Shown: in pieces, positions 1 to 11,518 of the stretch
Layout of the letters: every line of letters begins with the position of its first letter
Numbering within the stretch: the first letter of the stretch is position 1
Source: Brachynemurus nebulosus
Taxonomy: Eukaryota; Arthropoda; Insecta; Neuroptera; Myrmeleontidae
Assembly: GCA_035578155.1 (NCBI GenBank)
Contig: JAPWDM010000001.1
Span: 8,830,670-8,894,669, forward strand
Length of the DNA: 64,000 nucleotides
Direction of reading: 5' to 3'
Notes under the pieces: generated by a model
Told to the model about the DNA's origin: nothing
Seen by the model: the letters and a program-made list of their open reading frames with translations, nothing else
Databases searched by the model: none
Translations under genes and position numbers: made by a program

Positions 1-1075
1 GGGTACAGTACAGTCCAGTCGGTCCAGAACAGTATCAGTTAGATGATCCATAACTATGTTGCAAGCAGTAACCGACAGAGAGGCTCCCATTGGGAAGCCA
101 CTAACCTGGTGAAAAATGCCTGTGGAGAATTTAGTGGTAAAGAAGTTATTGTCTAATATTAAATGCAAACCTTCAATAAATGTATTCAAATCTAAACTCG
201 TGTTATTTTTTATTGTGTTCCAATTATCCTTAACCTTTTCAATGAATATGTCGACGGGACAGTTTGAGAATAAAGACTGGACGTCAAGTGAAGCAAGTTT
301 GTAACCTACTGGTAATTTAAAATTATTGATTCTTTCCACGAATTCAAAGGAGTTTTTTTATATCGTAGGTGCTATGAAAAGATTTTCTTATTATATTGCT
401 AAAAAATTTATCAATATTGTAAAAAAGGGATTTATTCGTGGCACAAATGGGGCGGAAAGGGAGTTCATCCAGGGAATTGAAATCTTTATGGATTTTCGGA
501 AGAAAATACATGTTTGGAAGAGAAAGGTGTGTGGGTTTTAGCCTGTATGCGACAGATTTTGGTAGAAAATTGCAATTAATAAGTTTATTTATGTAGTCAT
601 TAATTTTTTTAATAAGGTTATGTGAGGGGTCCTTTGTTGTTATATTGTAAATTTTCCGATCATTTAATAGGCTTTTTGTGTTTTTAATATAAGTTTCTTT
701 TTTAAGGATAACAGTTTTGTTGCCTTTATCTGAATGAGTAATTATAAGTTCTGGATGTTCTTTTATGAAAGAGTTTGTGTTTTTTATTAGATCCTTAAGG
801 AAAGAATCAATAATTCGGTTAGAGGATTTTTTATTGTATACTTTGGATAACTGTTCCGTCACTTTCATTTTCAAAAATTGTTTGTCAGCGTTGTCCAAAT
901 TGTCAATTGCAAGATCAAAATCAGCTAGACTTTTGTAAAGGAGTTTGGTATTATTACGATTGTTGCTGTTCGTGTGTGAGAATGAAAATTTAGGATGCAA
1001 TGCTAATAAGAAGAGGACTGGTTTTGGAATTTTTATATTAGTTAGATTGACAACCCAATCAGTCTGGATGCTAAA
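1..1075 (-). mobile_element. Penelope-like retroelement fragment (reverse transcriptase), frameshifted and cut by the window edge
   Basis: On the minus strand an open frame from about 1060 to 344 contains the block HSDKGNKTVILKK followed by FLPKIHK and RPICA, the upstream signature of Penelope-like reverse transcriptases. The frame stops at 344-346, but reading resumes one frame over and continues to the left edge. There it shows SLDVQSLFSNCP (RT motif A, about 255-290) and GFPMGASLS (about 80-100). The break falls on an A7 run (minus strand, near 350-357), so it is either a real inactivating indel or a homopolymer error. The FADD-like motif and any GIY-YIG nuclease would lie beyond the left edge. 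Family membership rests on recognised motifs. The fragment is probably a dead, 5'-truncated copy, because the frame ends where another element's terminus begins at about 1076. Confidence 0.8.
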
Positions 1076-1150
1076 GTTTATATAAAGTTTCTTTAAAAAT
1101 ATTACCGGCCCTGGGGAAGTTTACTGTGAAAGTACTCGGACTGTATAGTG
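1076..1150 (-). mobile_element. Terminal fragment of a TTAA-target element (same family as 11068-11518 and 26136-26568)
   Basis: The reverse complement reads CACTATACAGTCCGAG, then an ACTTTCACAGTAAACTTCCCC block, then a GGCCG...TATTTTTAAAGAAACTTTA block. The same order is found at the left ends of the complete copies at 11068 and 26136. Similarity stops at about 1076, where the Penelope-like frame begins. No TTAA is present at its outer end. Confidence 0.65.
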
Positions 1151-2086
1151 GTTTCTTGTTTCAGTACGTCACTATCAGTGGCGAATTAATACCGAGGCTG
1201 ATGCTGAGTCCCTGAGCTTTCTACATAGGGCCGTACTTCAACGGGCAATAGTATATTTAAAAATATAGTTGAAGAACACAAAAAAATATCAAATAACGTT
1301 CCAAAAAAAAACTAAATGTCTTATAAGTACCTGCTCAAATTACTTTTAGCAATGACTCTGAGCTCCTCTGCTGTGGCCCGGAACGGACTTTGCTAGAGAA
1401 TTTTAATACTATCACTACTACATGACAAACTGATAAGCTTGTAAAAGTTTTTGGAAATCAAAAATTTCCAGAACAGTGATATCGGCACATCGGATTACAA
1501 AGCAATATTATCATTGATTTAATATTGATTTTTATCGACACATATTCATCAAAATCTAGGTGGGCATATATTTATGAACGGCAATGTAAAAAATCTTATA
1601 CATTATGTATATAATATATAAAGGTAGTCATTTTGTATATACACACATATACATACATAAATACATTTCCACAGATAGGTTATTATGAAACTGGCTTGAC
1701 AGCATATTTTAAAACAGGTGGTCACTGTGAAGTTAAAGTACCTTTATTTTATATACCAGTGGTTGATAAAATTATTGTAAAAAATGTTTTTTTGGAAGGT
1801 TTTTTTAAAAAAAAAAATTGATTTTTTTTATCTCAATTTCAACACACTACGGGTTTCATGTCGCCCATATCATCCAACCAAGTTAACGATTGCGGTATCT
1901 ACCAAGTGTCCCAGATAATAGTTTGAGCAAGGAAAGTCTAAAGCATTCACGATCAGAAATGCAGTTTCAATTAAATTACATGAATTATTGATGAGAATGA
2001 GACAAGTAGAATAGCTGAGAAATGTATAAAGCTTGTGCTATTAGTGAACTGTATGAAACATGATTTTTCTATAAAGAAAATATATA
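1151..2086. other. No gene recognised
   Basis: AT-rich DNA with homopolymer runs and a short (TA)-rich patch near 1605-1660. The short open frame at 1633-1821 is low-complexity and starts inside an ATACAT microsatellite-like stretch. I see no domain or splice structure. Confidence 0.5.
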
Positions 2087-3359
2087 GGGGACAGTCTCCT
2101 ATATTGGATCATTTTTTACAATTTTGCTTACAACAGGAAAACCAATCGAGATACAACCATCATTTTTGATTGTCTAATTAATCAATCTTTATGCTATAAA
2201 ACAAAAATACTAATTCAGCTCTACCTGAATTTTAAAAAGATTTTATCGGGCATAAAAAAGATAGTGTCATTTGGTCCAGTTTTAAATTGGACCACCGTTG
2301 ATAATAGCATATAATTAAACGAAAGATGAGAAAAAAGTTCAAAAACTATGATTTTATTTTTCTTTTATTATAATGTACTATAGATCTATAACCAAAATAA
2401 ATATTATACATAGTAAAGAAAAAATATAGTGGAAACAAAAAGTACATATCAACTCTAAATTAAAAAAAAAAACTCAGAAATAAGTTCTTACCGTTAATAC
2501 AAAAGTATTTTTTTACTCTTTTCAAAGAGTTTACACACTTTACAATTTTACATGATTCCATTCTCTACACATCATGCACTGATTCATTGGCTAAACTCTG
2601 TCTTCTTCGCAAATTTCACAATATCAACTTCCAGTTTTTTTATTAGATTAACTCTTACTTAGCTATTTTTTCAAAAACCATTTCTTCTACTTCTTTTCTT
2701 TTAATTTTTTTTTAAACATTTTACTTTTCCATGATTCGTTTTTGAACACCTTTAAAATATTTTTGTAAGGGGAACTAGTTAATTTCTCTTGCTTTTTGAT
2801 CCTTACGGTTATTTTTAGCTTTAATTCCTTGTTTTATTGAAGTCAATGGAAAAATTTCTTGTATTGGAATATTTTGTGATGTGCTTCTAACTGTTCCTGT
2901 TTCTACTGGCCGTATCTCTCTCATTTTAGGGATAATAAAAATTGTTAATATGAAATGGTTTTTAAATTGAACCGGTCCATTATAGGAACTTATGTCCAAT
3001 TTAGGATACTGTAGTGTTTTTTTTTTACAATGACCGTTGTCTGTATCTAATGCATATATTTTTGAGGTTATGTCGCTATAATAAATTACATATGTTCTAG
3101 ATGAAACATAAACATAAAAAGAAAAAGTTGAACCTACCTGTTAAGAGTTTAGTCGAACGGCAAGTGATGAAAATTTAACATCCACTTAACAATTTTTCAT
3201 AAATTTGTGAGTTTTAAAAGACTATTTATTTGACAACTACTTAAATTTGTACTAAGAAATAATTTCAAAAGTTGTTTAATATTTTCATAGTTAAATGGCT
3301 ATATCTGTCCTTTAGTTATATAAAATTTAGGAGCCGGTCAAATATAGCAGACTCTCCCC
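2087..3359. mobile_element. Tc1/mariner-superfamily (pogo-like) element, internally degraded
   Basis: The ends are imperfect inverted repeats. The left end reads GGGGACAGTCTCCTATATT and the reverse complement of the right end reads GGGGAGAGTCTGCTATATT. Both are flanked by TA, as expected for the Tc1/mariner superfamily. The 1.27-kb length is too short for a complete element. A minus-strand coding remnant (2690-2999) resembles the C-terminal tail of pogo/Tigger transposases. The interior is otherwise AT-rich and full of stops. The superfamily is well supported by ends plus TA, and pogo is inferred from the tail only. Confidence 0.72.
2690..2999 (-). pseudogene. C-terminal remnant of a pogo-like transposase
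   Basis: The minus-strand open frame 2999-2775 ends in a Lys/Arg-rich segment (KQGIKAKNNRKDQKAREIN) and then a TAG. In the next frame, starting at the same spot, it continues LTSSPYKNILKVF. The order basic stretch, then LTSSPYK, is typical of the tail after the DDE domain in pogo/Tigger/Jerky transposases. A single frameshift near 2777-2780 separates the two parts. No DDE catalytic region is visible upstream in the element, so this is a dead remnant. Identification is from motif memory, not a search. Confidence 0.5.
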
Positions 3360-6192
3360 TAGTAGCCTAACGTAATTATCATGGCTTCACTATAACGAAT
3401 TTCACAAAGCTCAATTTCTTGAGATCTCCACCATGGGGTTTATGTCCCTTTTTTCTCTATAAGAGACGCCATCCACATCATTATTTTTTATATTTTAAAA
3501 GTGGTAGCGGGTAGGATTTGGGAGGTATGCGTCTGTGTGTTAAAGAAACTATGCCAGTATCCATCAGGAATTATGAAAATAAACTGCAAGTACCAATAAG
3601 CATTGACGAAACACGCCCAGCCATTTGGTTGACTTTTCTGTTAAGAGTGGTGATAGGCGAGTCTTAACTTTGATCTTACTAGTGACTTGCTCACCTGACT
3701 ATTACTTACTAGGTGTCCTGAATATTGATCCCCTTTTGAACTTTGTAGAGTTCATGTTTCCCGAAATCACTTGCAACAGCAAAAGCGAAAATATTATTAG
3801 TCAATAGTGCGTCCAGTAAGTAAGCAGCATACCTAGAGTTGCTCACAAAAACTCGGTAGTTTACAAGTAAATGAATTTTATATTCTGAAATTTTAACCGC
3901 TATTTTTGAAAAAAAAAAAACTTTTAAATTGATTTCGGCGTTTTAAGGTTCCATGGACAATGCTACTCGAGTTCTATCAAACGGTGAAAAAATTAATCAA
4001 CTTTAATTAATCCACTCATATTTACCAGTTTTCAAGATTTTTAATATTAAGGCGCCTTTTTTAAAATATTGCGTAATACCTACGATTTTTCTGCAATTTT
4101 GATTGATTTGGTACACGTTTTATGCGATTCACTGCTTCATTATGTAATGGTACTTGGAAATCTTACGGTTCGTATCTTGAAGTCAAGTCTATTTTGACAG
4201 GTTGAAATAGAGCACGAAAAAAGTCCGTATGCAAATCGGTTTTCAGTTTCATAGTAATAATAGCATTTACCTCACTTATCCTGGAAGCGTTTTCTGAAAC
4301 ACACAGTATTTATATAGCGCCTCTGTTATATTTTGAATATTGTATGGATCAATGGGTTATAATTATTTGTAACGTTTAATTGCAAAAATTACCTACTTTC
4401 GATACAAAAGCAATAAGGGGATAAAAAAATTTTAATTAAATCAACATACATCGATGTTGTTAAGTCATGTGTGCCCTATATTACATTATCAAAAAAAATT
4501 ATGTGCCCGGAGCGTCCTATTTACGATCGTTTTTTGTATAGACGTATCAGAGCGGAATTTAGGTATAAAGGGACCCCCAGGCAGTTCTAGTTTACTTTCA
4601 AGTCTGCCATAATGGCGTAAATTTCCCAATTACTCTGGAGAGGTGAAAATTTTGTTTTGCATAATAAAAATTTCCATGAACTGCTTCTTGAACAATTTTG
4701 ATTCTTTATCTGTTACTCTATAGGTCTATGCGTCCCTAAAACCTTCCAATCCAGAACTATTCGATCAATTTTGATCAAATTTTCAAGGTCTCAATGGTTT
4801 TGTGTTTCCTCTCAACTGAAGCCTTCATCATATCTTTCGTCTGCACAATTTTGGTAAAATCAAAGTAATTTGTGCGTCACTTCAAACAGTACTTACTTGA
4901 GTAGGTACAATACTAATTTTAAACTAAATTATCAATGCCAGTAAAAATTGATAATAAGAATCATAACAGGATTTGGCGATCTGCTGGAAGAAGCGACGCA
5001 TTTGGCAGATTAGACAATTCGAATTCAGCTGATATTAGATCATCTGGAAAGTTCGCGCCAATTTCGGAGCCGCTCGGGTGAATTCATATTTCTTCAAGTA
5101 GCAACCGCAGACGTAACATTTACCAACATGTTAGTGTTACGCCGATAGTGTTGCTTGTAATATGTATCATATATCTTTAAACAGTGTTCGAATAATTGTT
5201 TTTTTTTTTTTTGCTTTTTTTTTGCAAATAGCGATGGGCAATCTTAGACATCAAAGAACATCATGTCATGTTATACGAGTTTAAAAACGTACTAATGCAG
5301 CTGACGCAACGAGAAATATTTGTAGTGTTTATGGTGATGATGCGCATTATGATAGAACTTGTAGGATAGAAGGGTAATTTTTCTTTGGCTCTAAAGCTCC
5401 CTACGGTCAACCAGTGTGTATTGACAATGAATTTATCCATCAAGAAATAAAGCGAAAGCCAAGGCAAACTGTCAAGAATTAGCGGCAACTTTTGAGCATT
5501 CAAAATTCATAGTTTTCAGCCATTTTAAGAAAATCGGGATGGTCATTTACACCAAAAACGGCACAAACTTTCCAATAATTTTAAAAAGTCGACAAAATTA
5601 CAATGTCGACAATGTTACATGTAAGTAACAAAGTTCTTTTGAATTTTAATATTACTGTGCGCAAATTCGATATCATTGTGCTGTAAATTTTTCTAATAGT
5701 GTCCGCGCGCTTACCTTCAAGAGAACAACGGGGAACTGTGTAACCATATCCTTATGTTTTTTATTTTATTACAAACTCCGACATCTAACTTTTTCCACAC
5801 AAAATAAGGAAACGATTACAAAAAAATAAAACATTAACAAAATGAATAATAATGACAAAAACACTAGCTATCTTCTTAAATAATACCTACTTTTATTTAA
5901 AAAAAATAATACTTTCCAACAAAATGCGTCTTCATGTTACAATGTTTCAAATTATATTGATTTCCTTTATTGAGATCTCATATGTATACTTCTCCTTCTT
6001 ATCTTTATGTTTTATTTATTTTAACAAACGATGACCATCATCCTATTTGTTGATTTTCAGGAATTTTTAATGAGAATTGTTTCGAAATTATTTATAAATA
6101 ATAATTCAAAAACAACATTTAAAATCAATATTCAATAGTATCGATAACGTAACATCGTTACAACTGTTATCCATTTTTCATACATTGCATTG
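3360..6192. other. No gene recognised; anonymous AT-rich DNA
   Basis: About 2.8 kb without a supportable gene. It holds poly(T) runs near 5200-5222 and scattered short frames (3625-3807, 5261-5503, 5852-6034) with biased composition and no motif. I found no clear inverted termini here. Confidence 0.5.
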
Positions 6193-6200
6193 ATTTATAC

Positions 6201-6920
6201 CAGTGTTTTTCAACCTTTTTCATGGCGCGACCCCCTTAGTATGGAAAAATATTTCGCAACCTCCCATCGTCCGCGATTTACTAACTTTTATTTTTTTATA
6301 CTATAAATATCGAATCCGTTCATCATTATTGAATATTTTCATAGTTAGGTATCGATTAAATACGTAATTAAGGACTTGAAATAGGCAAATTTTTGTATCG
6401 ACATCGAAGTTGATGACTTATAGTAGCTTCTAAACGCGCGCGTGGCGTAAAAAGTGACCCGCGCACGCGCGACGGACATCGCCGTTTAACACTTCCAAGG
6501 ATAATTCATTTGAATTCGTTGAATTGTGAACTCGCGTTGGTGTTTAAATTAATTGAATTGCCTTGTTGTTTTTTATTGTCTAATATTCAAAATTCTGTGC
6601 TCATTATAATTATTGAAAATGGATAAGTTTCTGGAAAGATATGCACAATCGTCAATTTCAAGTTCCAATGAGAGTAATAAACGAAACCAGAGAAAAAATA
6701 TCTATATGACGACAATTATTTAAAATTCGGATTTATTATTGAAAATAAGCCGCAATTTTGAAACTTTATTGCGGGAAAGTATGAAACTACCACATTAATG
6801 CAACCATTAATTAACCTTCTCTTCATTAAATATTATAAACTGAACTAGAGTGGTTTTATTTTTAATGTAACTGCGACCCCCTAAAAAAGGCTTCGCGACC
6901 CCCCAGGTTGAAAAACACTG
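6201..6920 (+). mobile_element. hAT-superfamily element, internally deleted (BED-finger transposase type)
   Basis: The ends are inverted: CAGTGTTTTTCAACCT at 6201, and the same word on the reverse strand ending at 6920. Next to each end lie C- or G-rich blocks around GCGACCCCC. An exact 8-bp target duplication ATTTATAC flanks the element (6193-6200 and 6921-6928), the hAT hallmark. At 720 bp it is far shorter than an autonomous hAT element (usually 2.5-4 kb). It keeps the start of the transposase gene (6619-6780) and then jumps to the 3' end, so it is a deletion derivative. The intact duplication argues for a fairly recent insertion. Confidence 0.92.
6619..6780 (+). pseudogene. N-terminal remnant of a hAT (ZBED-type) transposase
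   Basis: ATG at 6619 starts MDKFLERYAQSS, followed by a basic stretch NKRNQRKN, and the frame stops after 34 residues. In a neighbouring frame from about 6703 it continues YDDNYLKFGFII and then KPQF before a stop. Known ZBED5-like hAT transposases start MDRF/MDKFL, then have a basic patch, then R/KYDxNYLxFGF at the beginning of the BED zinc finger. Here a short indel beside an A6 run separates the two parts, and the finger's Cys/His residues are lost to the internal deletion. It is non-functional as it stands. Confidence 0.7.
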
Positions 6921-6928
6921 ATTTATAC

Positions 6929-8610
6929 TAACACGATATAAGACGAGGAAGTTATATGCCACATTGCACAACAAAATCGTCCTTTTGTATGCGCAATAGA
7001 TGGTCACTTCATCTAGTTTTCTTGTCAACTTTTAAAATAATAATAGAAAGATTTTATTTACGGTATATGTATACGTAATACAAAATCATAATCTAGACCT
7101 CCATCTAATCCCGAAATAGTTATGAATATAGATGAATATCGAATATTAATTTTTAAATACCATATTCAGTATTGCCCAACAGAAATTTTCAAGAAAAAAA
7201 TCTTAGAGATATATCTTAATTTTTTTTCTTGTGTTCAAGGGTCCCTATGGAGAATGCGGGACTGCCTATATAGGCAATCACCTACTTTGCTTGTTTAGAA
7301 ATCCGGTATTTTCTTCTCATTCTCATAGCATGCTTCTCTATTTAGAAATCCGATCCTGCCCTTTGCAAATCTACAAAACCAACAAAAATGAGGCGCTCAG
7401 TATACAAATTATCATATCGAAAGACATGATCCAATAAATTTTTAAATATGTTATTATCTGATACATTTTTTCAAAATTACCAAATGTGTCTGTAGGTACC
7501 TTATGTAAAAAAAGTAAATAAGAATACCTATATATTTTTAGGTACACAAGAAAAATGTGTTATCATTATTATTTTAATCGTTTTGGCATGACACAAGTAC
7601 ATCATGGTGGTCCACGTTCGCATTTTTTATGACATACTGAGCGAATTTGCCGGCGTTAATCCATACCAATTTTTTTTGGATATATACGTACATAACACGA
7701 ATGCGAAACACTACAAAACACTTGTGTGAAAAGTGTGGTTCTTTTCTTCGCCAGTGTTTTCAAAAACTTGTTTCGTTAACGTTGTCTGGCTTCGGGAACA
7801 TCTGAAAGAATATGATGAGTGTTCATGAAATCGGTTACATATATAGCTGGTTTATATTCGTAAATTGTAATGATTTTTGGCATAAACATAACAAAATTCT
7901 TTTATTGTTTAAATGCATAAAAGCTTTGTTTGACTGAACTATTATAATAATATAAACTTAATCTCCAAAATCATCATCATACAAGACAGAAAATGATAGT
8001 TCAGGAATAGGGTACTTGACTGCAATTGAAAAATGATTCTAAATGCATGTTCTTACGTACAAATTAGTTGATTTTTGTTAATTTTTTTAAAAATCTTGAA
8101 GAAACCACCGTTTAATTTTAAATGGACAAATTGGCGCGAAAAACGGCTCGTCGTAGGGACGTATGCAATGACGTCACGATTTGACTCAAACAGATGTCGC
8201 TTTCATTCATATCAACACGGTACACGGTGTCATGTCAAATTTTTACACAACATTCAGCATTCATCATGCTCAGTTTTAGTGGTATTTACAACTTTTTACT
8301 TTGCTATCTTCTTCATTTACAGCTAATGTAACAGAATATGTTCTGGATTTTTATTTTATCTTCAAGCAAAATTTTACACTTAACAGTACAGAGAATCCCC
8401 ACTGGTTTCACTTGGATGCAACCAATAGCATCATCACCGTAAGATTTTCATAAAGCCCTACAAGTATTAAATGCACTTTAAGAAAACAGTTTTACATAAT
8501 ATTTAACATAATATTTACAACACCTTGATAAAGATATTTTACATATTAATTGACGGTGTATTTCTTCCCTCAATATAATTTGAGTGCAAAATTAATTACA
8601 AACCAAAAAA
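6929..8610. other. No gene recognised
   Basis: AT-rich DNA. A slightly more CpG-containing patch lies near 8130-8240 around a GACGTCA palindrome, inside a short frame at 8075-8326 with no recognisable protein motif. It could be an old promoter or transposon end, but I cannot support either. Confidence 0.4.
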
Positions 8611-9388
8611 TCCTAACTAATATTATAAATGCGAAAGTGAGTTTGTTTGTTTGTTTGTTTGTTTGACTGGCTTTCACGCCTAAACAGCTTAACTAATTAA
8701 CTTAAAATTTTGCACAGACTTATTTTGCGGCACAGAGACGGTTATAGGCTACTTTTTATCCCGAGAAAATATTTAATTCCCGTGGGAAAATGTATCTTAT
8801 ACTATTAAACGAGCAAAGTTTTCATTTGTTTCTAATTAAATGTATTTTACATTTTACAATATTAATAAATATTTCTATAGATACCACCAATAATAAATAA
8901 TAATATTTCTACCGACGACTACTATGAAATTACTTATTTACTGTTCAAAAGATTATCTACATATTTGTATCCTATAAGGAAATAAACAACCGGTAATTAT
9001 CCAGTTATCGTCAGTTGGCACAATCACTATTCTTAACAAATTCCATACAGATGAAATTTCCACCGGGCTGGGGTACGGTCACCCTGATATTTAAATTATA
9101 ACAACGGACAATTGATTAGCATATTGTTAACAGAAAGAACAATAAACAGCGATAAACATAAGTTACTTTCGACCCCGGGAAAATATCTAAATCCTGTGGC
9201 AAGTCTTATTTCCGTGGGGAAATATATTTAGAATGATATAAAAAAAGAATGTTAAAGTCTATTTTTTATCCGGGAAAAATATTTCTGTGGGAAAACTCCG
9301 AGGAAAAAAGTAAGAGCTCTCCTTATACGATTAAACTAGATGTCATAATTTTAAAACCCACGCGAGCGTAGCCGCTGGTAAAAGCTAG
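8611..9388 (+). mobile_element. Helitron-like nonautonomous element
   Basis: It starts with TCCTAACTAATATTATAAAT, followed by GCGAAAGTG and a (GTTT)n run (8640-8664). This is a 5' sequence shared by many insect Helitrons. It ends GGTAAAAGCTAG with a preceding GC-rich stretch (CGCGAGCGTAGCCGC) that can form a small hairpin. The left neighbour is A and the right neighbour is T, as expected for insertion between A and T without target duplication. No Rep/helicase coding sequence is present, so the element is nonautonomous. Blocks like CCGGGAAAATAT recur inside it. Confidence 0.7.
8640..8666. repeat. (GTTT)n microsatellite
   Basis: About six copies of GTTT at the 5' end of the Helitron-like element. 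A GTTT run at this place is a usual feature of this element group. Confidence 0.85.
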
Positions 9389-11067
9389 TTCAAAATAAAT
9401 TACAAAGAAAAACAACTTCAGTTGGGTCAATTAGAATTGTGAAAATTTCAATGTGAAAATGCAATTTGTAACTACGGTAATAATATTTGTTAAAAAAAAA
9501 ATGACGTCATTTTCAAATACTACCGCGTTTTTAGTCATTTAAATGAAGGCTTAAAATTTGTAATTTTAAAAATAGAATTTTTAAATAACTAAAAAATATT
9601 TTTATTTGTCACTGCTAAAATTGAATATATTTAAGGATAATACATAAAATTATTTCACATTTAAAACAAATTTTGAATACAGTCAAGTACCGTATTTAGA
9701 TACCACTTACATTAATACTATTTTTAACACACATATTTGTAAATACTTTTGAATTTTGACAAAAAACTTATTTTGTAATTTGAAAACTACGTAACCAGCT
9801 GACGAATTCAGGTAAGTGTTTGGAACTTCCAACGGTTTCACCAAATTGCGTAAAGATTTTATTACTGTCTCCGCCTCAATTATCACAATGATCCCCGCTG
9901 TAGCAGTTGAATTTTTGTAGTAAAATTTCGTTAATGTAAAAAAATAAAAATAAAAAAATATTTTAAATTACCCACGCGTTCTGTCACTTTAGCTACCTCA
10001 AAAATAATTCTTAATATTTTTTCTTATTTTAGTCTAATTTCAGTAATTTATTTTCAGTTGTGACATTTTTAAATACGATATAATCGGATTACATAAATAC
10101 GAAGGAATTTGCTAAATATCTCCTTTTCAATTAGTAAACAAAAAAAATAAAATTCTAACAATTTGATCAGATTAATTGTAATCAATTCTGTAAATAAATA
10201 AAATAAAAAATGATATTTGAACATAATATATATCTATGTATATCAAAGTCAATACGAATAACAAAAAAAAAAAAACTTGCAGTAAATTTAGCCTTGATAT
10301 TCGTAGAAAACCTACACATGTAGAAAGATTAAACAGATTAATTTATTTAATAATGGGAGCTAGATAAATGTCTTTAATTGTACCAAGTGTTTATCGTGAA
10401 TATGAGACAGTTGGTGACTAAATAATGTTATAAAAATAATGATGCTGGTGGTGGGTCTTATAGACTAGGGCCGAATCATTACAAATGGAACAAATGTCCA
10501 AGCTAAACTGTCAATTTTGAATATATTGCTCTATTTCTTGTGGGAGAGGGAGGGTGCCCGGTAAAAAAAAAATGTCTAGAACCAAGAAAAAGAAATTGTC
10601 TAGAGAAAATGAGTTAATCCGGAACTATACTATAGACTGAAAATTTTCTGATAGAAATGTTTAATAGTTGTTTAAGTAATAAGTAGCAAAATGAAGGTGT
10701 TTTTTTTCACGTGTCGTAATAATTGCCTTAACGAGCTTTGCAGCCATTCTTTTGTTACGGACATGACATTTACACGCCTTTTCATAAGAAAAAAAAAATA
10801 GAAGTTATTTTTTTTTTTTTTTATAAATTTCCAATGCTAAGCAGATAGACAAATGTGTACACAATATTTGTACTGAATATAAAATATATAACATTGTTGG
10901 TTTTAATGCTAGAGCTAATAAAGTTAGTGTTACGGGCGTGACGTGAAAAGCACTTGGGTTCTGACATACGATTACAATTATTTAAAAATCTGTTAATTGT
11001 TTGAGAAATATGTAATTTAAAATTTTCTCTGATAATCTTAAGAAAAATGTCTACTGGTAAACATTAA
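9389..11067. other. No gene recognised
   Basis: AT-rich DNA with homopolymer A and T runs (for example 10265-10276 and 10808-10822). The words TTACGGACATGAC (10756) and GTTACGGGCGTGAC (10930) recur beyond the next element at 11574 and 11605. Confidence 0.45.
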
Positions 11068-11518
11068 CACTATGAGGCCCGAGCACTTTCATAGTAAACT
11101 TCCCCGGAAGCCGGCAATATTTAAAAAAAAAACTTTATATGAACAAATACATAAAATAAAATTATTCTAACACTAAATAGATTCAACACAGTTCAACATG
11201 TATGTGTAAAACTGTAAACATACGTACGTGATACCTACATACTAAATATAACTTATATTTTTTATGTATTTTTATGTAATATAAATTATATTTTTTATGT
11301 ATTTTTTGTTTATATGTTAATTTTTTTTATACATAAAAACTAAAAGAATAGTGTGTGTTGGTATGTATTTGTGTGAGTAGGAACACATCCGTGTGATGAA
11401 TGATGATAAACATCGCACACATAATGCGCAACCAACTAATCAATTAATCAATGATTGCGGTCGGCTTCTGGAGATGTTTTGTTTGGTTTCGGATGCCGAA
11501 GCCATGGGACTGAAAGTG
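11068..11518 (+). mobile_element. TTAA-target nonautonomous element, copy 1
   Basis: Flanked on both sides by TTAA (11064-11067 and 11519-11522). The left end is CACTATGAGGCCCGAGC and the reverse complement of the right end is CACTTTCAGTCCCATGG, a short imperfect inverted repeat starting CACT. The internal landmarks AGTAAACTTCCCCGG and GATGCCGAAG recur in the same order in the copy at 26136. TTAA targets are used by piggyBac and Kolobok families, and I cannot decide between them without a transposase. It has no coding capacity. Confidence 0.75.

Noticed and set aside
116..541. Plus-strand frames over the Penelope-like fragment
   Set aside because: Antisense shadows; the minus strand carries the recognisable RT motifs.
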